A DNA stretch of 8,803 bases from Planctomycetia bacterium (lineage in GTDB: Bacteria > Planctomycetota > Planctomycetia > Pirellulales > UBA1268): contig RFPF01000113.1 of assembly GCA_009926295.1 (NCBI GenBank), positions 1 to 8,803 on the forward strand, read 5' to 3'. The notes beneath the pieces were generated by a model. The model was not told the DNA's origin. It searched no databases and saw nothing but the letters and a program-made list of their open reading frames with translations. How positions within the stretch are numbered: position 1 is the stretch's first letter; each line of letters begins with the position of its first letter. Both the position numbers and the translations under genes were made by a program. This document shows positions 1 to 8,803 of this stretch, piece by piece.

Positions 1-1068
1 CGCGACCCCCGGGTGCTCGAGGCGATCACGGCGGTCCAGCGGGCGATCGAAGTGGATGGCAGGCTCGCCCCGCCCCTCTCGCTCGCGACGATCGTCAGCG
101 GGATTCCTGACCGGGCCCGCCGGCGGCTCGACCCGGCGGACGTGCGCGAGATGGTGGATCCCACCGGCCACGCGGCCATCGTCCGTTCGCGCGTGCCCGA
201 TCTCGGCTCGCGGACGCTCGAGGCGGCCTACGCCGGCATCGACAGCCGGCTCGCCGGGCTGCGTGTTGACCGCCCGGGCTGGGATTTCACCCTGTCGGGC
301 ATGTCGGTCCTGTCGGCTCGAAATGTGCGCCAACTCGTCCGAGACCTCGGCGCGAGCCTGCTCCTGGAGGTGGCGGTGATCGGCACGATCCTCGCGGTCG
401 CCTTCCGGTCGCCGCTCGCGGGACTCGTGAGCCTCGTGCCGAACGTCTTCCCGCTCGCGGCGATCGCGGCGATCGTCGTGCTCACGGGGCGGGCGCTCGA
501 CCCGGCGACCGTGATCGTGTTCAACGTGTGCCTCGGCCTCGCCGTCGACGACACGGTGCACGTGCTCTCCGCCGTGTCTCGGCAGCGGAGGGACGGCGTG
601 TCGATCGCCACGGCGGTGCGGCGGGCGGTGGCGGAAACGGGCAACCCGATCGTGCTCGGCGGAATCGTCCTTGCCGTCGGCTTCGCGGCCGTCACGGCGA
701 GTTCGGTGCCGTCGCTCGCCGGGTTTGGCCGGCTCGCATGCGCGGCCGTGGCCGCTGCGACCGTCGCGGAGCTCATGTTCCTGCCGGCACTGCTGGTCGT
801 GACCGACTCGTTCGTACGGCGGTATCAGGCCGCCTGGCGCGACGGCATCTTCGGCTCGGCGCCGCCGGCCTGGCCGGCGTGGGGTGCGGGACAGCGCCCG
901 CCCGCCACGTCGCCTGACGGGCGTACTGCGCGGCGCCGGATGCTGCCACCGCCAGCGAAAGCCCCACGAACCGCGGGAGGTCGGCGGAAAACGACACGAT
1001 CGCCGGAAGGGAGACGCGCTCCAGGCGGCCGCCCGGGAGCATGCGCCACGATGCCGCCGCCCCCGTGA
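1..1068 (+). CDS. RND/MMPL-family exporter, C-terminal part (5' end outside window)
   Basis: The frame is open from the first base, so the gene starts upstream; the GTG at 13 is only the first start-like codon visible. Numbering from that GTG, residues 1-110 look like the end of a periplasmic domain. Five hydrophobic segments follow at about 115-132, 136-158, 163-183, 212-231 and 240-263. The third contains GLAVDDTVHVL (D179, D180), the Asp-pair motif typical of this superfamily of proton-driven exporters (the HpnN/MMPL-like 'predicted exporter' group). These inner-membrane proteins usually move lipids or other hydrophobic compounds; the substrate here cannot be told. Family similarity fades after about residue 270. 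The last 80 residues are Pro/Arg/Gly-rich and lie opposite the coding end of the glycosyltransferase-like gene, so they may be an unselected extension caused by lack of stop codons. Family call is firm, substrate unknown. Confidence 0.85.
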   Translation, partial: RDPRVLEAITAVQRAIEVDGRLAPPLSLATIVSGIPDRARRRLDPADVREMVDPTGHAAIVRSRVPDLGSRTLEAAYAGIDSRLAGLRVDRPGWDFTLSGMSVLSARNVRQLVRDLGASLLLEVAVIGTILAVAFRSPLAGLVSLVPNVFPLAAIAAIVVLTGRALDPATVIVFNVCLGLAVDDTVHVLSAVSRQRRDGVSIATAVRRAVAETGNPIVLGGIVLAVGFAAVTASSVPSLAGFGRLACAAVAAATVAELMFLPALLVVTDSFVRRYQAAWRDGIFGSAPPAWPAWGAGQRPPATSPDGRTARRRMLPPPAKAPRTAGGRRKTTRSPEGRRAPGGRPGACATMPPPP

Positions 1069-4000
1069 TCATCCTGCTGCCACCGGCGAGCCGCCGGTTC
1101 TCACGTGCACCCGCGCTCGTGACGTAAGCTGAGAGCCTTCCGCCGGCGAGGTGGGCGTAGTCGTGGTTCTGATGCACGGCAGTGGCGCAGGAGGTGATGT
1201 CCACCACGGGCAGGCCCCGGATACCGGCGTCGTGGACCATCCAGTTGTCCCAGTACGCACGGCCGAGCGTGAAGGGCGGGGTGTGGGTGAAGTCTTCGCG
1301 GCGGAACACGAAATAATCCTTGCACACCCGCGCCGCCGGGCGGCCCAGCCGTCGGACACGGTCGAGGAGGTCGATCCGGGCGAGGGGATCGTCGAGGCTG
1401 ATCCGCTCCTCCACGTCGACGTCGATGCGACGGCCGATCAGGAGGAATCGGCCGGCGACCCGCCGCGCCGCGTCGCGCACGGCCGCGAGCCAGTCGGGCA
1501 TCAGCATGATGTCGGCGTTGACGTAGACCAGCAGGTCGGCCCGCGTCGCCATCCGCGCCCTGGCGAACAGGTCGTCGACCCGTGGCGGCCCGTCGACCCC
1601 CGGGGCCAGCGGCCCGAGCCGCACCGCCCTGGCGGCGGCCGCGACATACCCCAGGCCCTCGACGTCCCCACCGAGCAGGATCTCGACGTCGCGGCCGAGC
1701 TGCCGCCAGCTGTCCACCGCGTTCTGCTGGATCAGCCCGGTGTGGCCGCGGAACGCCTTCGGCGCGGCGACGATCGCGATGCTTGCTTCCCGGACCATGC
1801 CCCCTCCAGACCACGACGCTCTCGAACCGTCGTCGGCGACCTCGGCCTCGCGACCTGAGGAATTCCCCGACGTCCGGGAGGGTCTCCGCAGTCTTCGGTG
1901 GCGGGCCCGGGCTAGCTGCCGGTCTCGCGCACGACGTCCGCCAGCGTCGCCACCGCCCGCACGATCTGGTCCTCGGTGTGCTCGGCCGTGAGGAAGAACC
2001 GCACGCGGGCCGCCGATTCGCGGACGGCTGGATAGAGGATCGGGCGGGCATTGATGCCCCGCTCGAGCAGCATCTGCGAGACGCGGATCGCCCGGGTCGA
2101 GCTGCCGAGGATGATCGGGATCACGGGCGTGTCGCCACTCTCGCCCGTGTCGAGGTCGCAGTCGTGGGCCAGCTTGAGGAACAGCTCCGAGCGCTCGCGG
2201 AGCCGCGTCACCCGCCACGGCTCCCGCTGGATCACCTTCAGGCCCTCGAGGGCTGCGGCCGCGTTCGGCGGCGAGCAGGCGGTCGAGAACACGAACGCGG
2301 GCGTGGTGCAGCCCAGGTAGCGGATCAGCCGCTCGCGGCCCGCGAGATAGCCGCCACCGGCGCCGAGGGCCTTGCTGATCGTGCCCATCCAGAGGTCGCC
2401 ATCGGCCGGATCGACGGAGAAGAACTCGCAGATGCCGCGGCCGCCCGGCCCCATCGTGCCGAGCGAATGGGCCTCGTCCACGTAGAGCAGGGCGTCGTGA
2501 CGCTTCTTGACCTCGATGAATCGCGGCAGGTCGGGATAGTCGCCGTCCATGCTGTAAACGCCCTCGATCGCCACGACCACGCGCCGGTACTGCGGCCGCA
2601 GGTCGCGGAGGAGGCCGTCGAGCTGGGCGTGATCGTTGTGGCGGAACGAACGCTTGCCGGCCTTCGAGGCGTTCGCTCCCTGCATGATGCTGTTGTGGGC
2701 GAGCTCGTCGTAGAGGATCAGGTCGCCTGCGCCGAACAGGTGGTTGAACAGCGAAGCGTTGGTGCCGTAGCCGCAGGGGAACACGACGGCCCGCTCGGTG
2801 CCGAGGAATGCCGCGAGCTCCTCGTCGAGCGCGTCGAGGAGCGTGTTGTTGCCACCCACCATCCGGCTCGCCGACGCGCTCGTGCCGAACCGGTCGATCG
2901 CGTCCTTCGCCGCGCGGGCCACGTCGGGATGTGCGGCGAGGCCGAGGTAGTCGAAACTGGTGAAACTGATCACGTCGCGGCCGTCGATCCGGGCCACCCG
3001 GCGGCTGACCGCCTCGTTGGCAAGCAGGAACGGGTTTTCGAGGCCCGCCGCCTCCAGCGCCGCCAGCCGTTCCTCGAGCGCCGCACACTCCGGGAACGGG
3101 TCGCTCGCGGCGTCGATGGCGGAAGCGTCGGGCCGCGCCACGGCCGCACCCTGCGGCTGCGGCTCGAACCGCGGGGAGGCCCCTCCGCCGACGCGATCCG
3201 CGTTGTCGAACATGTGCTCGGCGATGCACTCCACGAGGTCTCCGCAGGTGCGCACGCCGGCGAGCCAGTCCTCGCGGAACCGCATCTGGTAGCGGCCCTC
3301 GATCCGGTTCACCGCGTCGAGGAAGCCAATCGTGTCGACCTCGGCCTCCGCGAGGCTCATGCCGGGCGTGAGGTTGCCGCGGGCGGCCTGCGGACGGACG
3401 CGGGCAAGCTCCTCGAGCACGAGTCGCGTGATCGCGGTGCGGGAATGGGCCCGCGGTTCCCCGCGTGCGGCTGTCGACGGTCGATCGAGCGTGGCGCTGT
3501 CCACGAAAACTCCCTTTTTGTGAACGCCGATCCCCGACCGGGAACGCCGCACACTGCGAGTGGTGAAGCCCGATGTCCGACGGGCTGCTTCGGGACGTCA
3601 ATCTAGCAGGCCGGCCGGCCCGCGAACCAGCCACCCGCACCCGCGCGGCCGAGCCGGCGCATTCGCGGCGCGATCGTCTCCCGGCCGCGCCGCGGCGAAT
3701 GCGAAATGGTGCGGCCTGCGCAAAGCCTGCCGCCGACAGCAGTCGCAGCGATCACGGTCAGCCTGCGAGGAGCTTCCGCAGCACGAACGGGAGGATGCCG
3801 CCCGCCTTGAACTGGTCGAGCTCCACGGGCGTGTCGATCCGCACGAGGCACGGAATCTCACGCACCGTCCCGTCGGGACGATGCACCTTCACGATCACGG
3901 TGGTCCGCGGCGCGAGACTCTCGAAGGGAATGTCGAACGTCTCCTCGCCGGTGAGCCCGAGCTGCTGCCACGGCTCGGGAAGCACGAGCGGCAGCACGCC

Positions 4001-4085
4001 CATCCCCACGAGGTTCGAGCGGTGGATGCGCTCGAAACTCGTCGCGAGCACCGCCCGCACGCCGAGCAGCATCGTCCCCTTGGCG

Positions 4086-4118
<33 letters not shown>

Positions 4119-5792
4119 GCCCCCGCGAGCACGACCAGCGGCGTACCGGCCGCCCTGTATTTCACCGCCGCGTCGTAGACCGACATCACGTCGCTGCCCG
4201 GCAGCAGCCGCGTCACGCCCCCCTCCGTGCCCGGCACGAGGAGGTTGCGGATGCGGATGTTGGCGAACGTGCCGCGGGTCATCACGCGGTCATTGCCGCG
4301 CCGGGCGCCGTAGCTGTTGAAGTCGGCCGGAGGCACCCCGTGCTCGACCAGATACCGCCCCGCCGGGCTCGTCTTCGCGATGCTGCCGGCCGGCGAGATA
4401 TGGTCGGTCGTGACGCTGTCGCCGAGCGCAAGAAGCACCCGCGCCCCGCGCACGCTCTCCGGCGCCCTCGGCTCGCGGGTGAGTTCGGCGAGGAACGGCG
4501 GCTCCTGGATGTAGGTGCTCGTCGCGTCCCAGTCGTAGAGTTCGCCCGTGCTCGTGGGCACGGCGTTCCAGCGCGGGTTCGACTGCCACACGTTGTCGTA
4601 CCGGGCCTGGAACTGCGCGGGCTGCACGGCGGCCGCGACCGTCTCGCGGACCTCGTCGGCCGTCGGCCAGATGTCTTTCAGGAACACGTCCCGGCCGTCC
4701 CTGCCCTTCCCGATCGGGTCGCGGGCGAGGTCGATGTCGGTCGTGCCGGCGAGCGCGTAGGCCACGACGAGCGGGGGGCTCGCGAGCCAATTGGCCTTCA
4801 CGAGCGGATTGACGCGGCCCTCGAAGTTGCGGTTGCCGGAGAGCACGGCCGCGGCCACGAGGTCGCCGTCGGTGACGGCCTTCGCCACGGGATCGGGCAA
4901 CGGCCCGGAGTTGCCGATGCAGGTCGTGCAGCCGTAGCCCACCGTCTCGAACCCGAGCGCGTCGAGATCCTTGTCGAGCCCGGACTTCTCGAGGTAGTCG
5001 GTGACGACGCGCGATCCGGGAGCGAGGCTCGTCTTCACCCACGGCTTCGTCGTGAGGCCCTTGGCGACGGCCTTCCGGGCCACGAGCCCCGCCGCCACCA
5101 TCACGTTCGGATTGCTCGTGTTGGTGCAGCTGGTGATCGCGGCGATCACGACGGCCCCGTGGTGGATCGTGGCGGAGTGGCCGTTGTCCTGCACCGTACC
5201 GGTTCGGGCGAGGGCTTCTCCCTCGAGCGCGAAGCCGCGCTTGGCGGTGGGGGCCGTGAGCGACTCGGCGAACGTCTTCTTGACCTCCGTGAGCGGCACC
5301 CGGTCCTGCGGCCGCTTCGGACCGGCGAGGCTGGGCACCACGCTGCCGAGGTCGAGCGACAGCCGCTTCGTGAACTCCGGAATCGGCGCCGCGGCGGTAT
5401 GGAAGAGCCCCTGCTCCTTCGTGTACCGCTCGACGAGCTCGATCTGCGCACCGTCGCGGCCGGTGAGCCGGAGATAGGCGAGCGTTTCGGCGTCGATCGG
5501 AAAGAATCCCATCGTGGCACCGTATTCCGGTGCCATGTTCGCGATGGTCGCCCGGTCGGCGAGCGACATGCCGGACAGGCCGGCCCCGAAGAACTCGACG
5601 AACTTCCCGACCACGCCCTCCTTGCGCAGGATTTCGGTGACGGTGAGCACGAGGTCGGTGGCGGTCGCGCCCGCGGGAAGCCTGCCCGTGAGCTCGAAGC
5701 CGACGACCTCGGGCAGGAGCAGCGACAGCGCCTGCCCGAGCATCACGGCCTCCGCCTCGATGCCGCCCACGCCCCAGCCGACGACGCCGAGG

Positions 5793-5827
<35 letters not shown>

Positions 5828-8803
5828 GAGCGTGTCGGGTACGGCGACCTTGAGGCCCCCCTTCCCCGCTGCTGGGTCATCGCGCAGGAAGACGCAACCG
5901 GCGAGGTATTCGAGATTCACCTGGTGCACGATCCCGATCGCGGGCGGCACCACACGGAAGTTCCGGAACGCCTGCTGGCCCCAGCGCAGGAACGCGTAGC
6001 GTTCCGCGTTGCGGGTGAACTCGACCTCGACGTTCTTTTCGAGGCTGTCGGCCGCGCCGAAGTAGTCGACCTGCACGGAATGGTCGATCACCAGATCGAC
6101 CGGCACGAGCGGATTGATTTTCTTCGGGTCGCCGCCGAGCCGCCGCATCGCCGCCCGCATGGCGGCGAGGTCCACCACGCAGGGCACGCCGGTGAAGTCC
6201 TGGAGCACGACGCGGGCCGGCTTGAACGGGATCTCGGTCTCGGCGGGCCGGGCGGCGTTCCAAGTGGCGAGCGCCTTCACGTCGGCCTGCGTCACCTCGT
6301 AATCGTCGCAGGTCCGCAGGAGGGCTTCGAGGATGGTGCGGATCGAGTACGGCAGCCGGGATGTGTCGGTGATCCCGGCGTCGTCGAGGGCCCGCAGTCG
6401 GTAGAGCATGGCCGGGCCGGAGCCCGTGTCGAAGGTCGCGCGGGCGGAGAACGGATCGACGGGGGAGGCGGCCATGGCGGGTGCCCTTTCGCTGGTCTCG
6501 ATGGTGTGGCTGAGTAGCCTACCGGAATCGAATCCGGTCGGAAGAATCCGTTGCCGGAACAGGCCGCATCGGCCGCAAGGTTTCACACCGGGTGTCCTGC
6601 CGGATCGACCGCGGGATTTTGCATCTTCGCCGCCGAATCACACGTCTTTTGGCCGGCGAAAAAAATTCGTCCGTTCCGGATTCGACACGGGGGCGACCGT
6701 CGGGTATGTTTTGGATGTCGGCGGCAAATGCCGGCACCAACCGAACACACACGATTCTCTTCAGCGGCTGTTCCCCCCCCCCAAAGACCCACACCTCGAT
6801 AGCCGCACTCGGGCCCGTGGTTTCCCCAACCACGGGCCCTTTTCTTTCCATACGCCCGGCGGGCCATCCATGGCCCCGGCGGGCTTGGGCATTCGGAGCC
6901 GCAGCCGAGGTGCGGCTCGAATGCCGGCGGCCGCACCTCCGGGCGACCGTGTGGGGAAACCATCAGGAACCGGTTTCACGGAGGTGCTGCGCGAGGATCC
7001 GTTCGAGTTCGCGTACCGTCGCGGGCTGGTGGTGCACCCGCGTGTGTGTCGCCGGCACCTCGATCTCGCTCACGACCCCCTCGATCCTCGCGCTCGAGAC
7101 GGGCACCACGCAGTCGCCCGGGCCGCCGGTGAGCGATTCGTGCGCGGTGCCGATCACGCTGTGCGTCGTGACCCAACACGGCGTCCGCAGCCCGCGCAGC
7201 GTCTGCAGGATCGCCGACTCCGGCTCGAGGATGTCCACCGTCGTTGGCAGCGACCGCTCGAAGTCGTTCTGGAGGACGCCGGGGTTGAGCACCTTCAGCT
7301 CCTCGTAGACGGCGGTCGATTCAGCGGGCTGCCGCACCGTCACCGCCGCCGCCCGCCCCACCGCCCGCGAGGCGAGCGACGAGCCGGCGTGCGGCGTGGC
7401 GATGTACACGACGCGCTTCACGAAGGGCAGCGGCTCGAAGAAGAAGAGCGGCGCGACGAACGCCCGCAATTCGGGCCGCATCTCCATCTGGTCGAAAGGC
7501 CGCGTCGCGATCGCGTCCCAGATCGCCGTGCCGGGCGCAACCACCATCATCTTCGCGTGCAGCCCTCCCATGCTGTGCCCCACGAGCACCATCTTCTGCA
7601 GGTTTGGATCCGTTCCCTGCGGATCGAGGGCCTGCACCGCCGCCCGCAGTTCCCGCCGCAGCACGGCCGACTGCTGGAGGAACGCGGCGCCCGTGGGGTA
7701 GTGGAAGACCCACGGCTCATAGCGGCGATGGAATTCAGGCCAGGTGCGCAGCTCGTTGAGCAGGTCGAACCACGTGCCCTCGTCGCTCGCGAGGCCGTGG
7801 ACGAAGACCACCGGAATCCGCCCGGGCTGATGCGGCTCGAGAAATTCGAGGCGCGGCTGCGTGTCGCCGCGCCCATACGGCTGGATGAAGCCGGAGAGCC
7901 CCGCCTTGGGCGTGCCCTCGAGCACGTCAAGGAGGGGTGCCGTGAGATCGGCCGCGAGCAACGGTCGCGCCGAGCCGATGTGAACCGCCGCGATCTCCAC
8001 CGGATTGGCGATGTCGAGGATCGCCGGCGCGTGGTCGCGGGCGAGCGGACCGGCGAACTTCTCGAGAAAGTTCTCGTCGCCGGGCATCTTGAACCGCAGC
8101 ACCGCCGTGGCCGCGAGCGACTGTCGGTCGGCGGCGAATCTTTCGGAGGCGCTTTCCGCCGTTGCCTGCCTCACCCGCACCACGACCGGCAATCCGAAGC
8201 CCTCGCGGCAATGCTGCCGCGCGATGCGCGAGTCGCCCGGTGGCGGCGGCACCACGATCTTCTCGATCGACGATCCGTCGACCGGCAGGGCCCGCGTCTC
8301 GATCGGGACCACGATCCGCTTGCACGACGGGCCGATCACGATCCCCTGCCCCGTAAGCCGGCCGTCGTGGCAGGCCGTCTCGAGCAGGCCTTCGAGGGCC
8401 GCCGCGTAAAGGTCGGCGGCCTCGCGCAAAATTTCGGGCGACCCGGGACACGTCCACACCGCGTTCCACGCGGCCTCCGTGGCGGCGTAGAAACCGTCGA
8501 CGGCGTGCGGGTCGTTGTTTTCGGCAAGTTTCGCCGCCGCGGTGCCCCAGTCGCGGGCCTGTTTCAGATAGCCCCGGGCGACAACGTCGGGAGCGGGCTT
8601 CGGCGAAGCAAAAAGCCCGCCGGGCGCCGCGAGCGCAGCCCCGGCGAACCACACGACGAGCAAGGCCCCGAGGGCACCACGACGGCAGAATGAAACGGCT
8701 CCCACGCACGCTCTCCAGCCTCACGTATCGGAACCCCGGGCCCCGGGCACCCCGGAGAACCAGACACGCTGCGCAGGAAATTCCACGCTTGCCGAGATTG
8801 CCG

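Overview
This GC-rich window carries five protein-coding genes. One points right and is cut by the left edge; four point left. Strong GC codon bias lets long meaningless frames stay open opposite the real genes. Gene content, above all a carrier-domain/alpha-oxoamine synthase fusion beside a glycosyltransferase-like gene, fits a high-GC Planctomycetota-type genome. That assignment rests on family recall; there is no rRNA or other marker gene here.

Layout, left to right. (1) 1-1068 (+): the C-terminal part of an RND/MMPL-type exporter. (2) 773-1798 (-): a glycosyltransferase-like protein whose 3' end overlaps the exporter tail-to-tail by 296 bp. (3) 1912-3504 (-): an acyl-carrier-like domain fused to a PLP-dependent alpha-oxoamine synthase, 113 bp upstream of (2) and probably co-transcribed with it. 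The carrier domain has Thr where the phosphopantetheine Ser is expected. (4) 3758-6475 (-): a complete aconitase (acnA) of the TCA cycle. (5) 6963-8705 (-): an exported alpha/beta-hydrolase (lipase/esterase type) with a signal peptide and a recognisable Ser-Asp-His triad.

The 487-bp space between acnA and the hydrolase (6476-6962) holds the most unexpected signal. On the + strand, where no protein gene is evident, there is a promoter-like pair (TCGACA, 17 bp, TATGTT), then about 95 bases, then a perfect 12-bp hairpin followed by a T-rich tail. Together these predict a small RNA of about 130 nt. Inside it a run of ten C lies in the loop of a predicted stem, an arrangement suited to pairing with G-rich Shine-Dalgarno sequences. 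Further hairpins lie between this unit and the hydrolase stop codon.

Functionally, the synthase and glycosyltransferase could form a small lipid or glycolipid module, with the synthase condensing an acyl chain with an amino acid. The exporter and hydrolase are envelope-related but are transcribed separately from that pair. Aconitase is housekeeping. All functional links between neighbours are inference.
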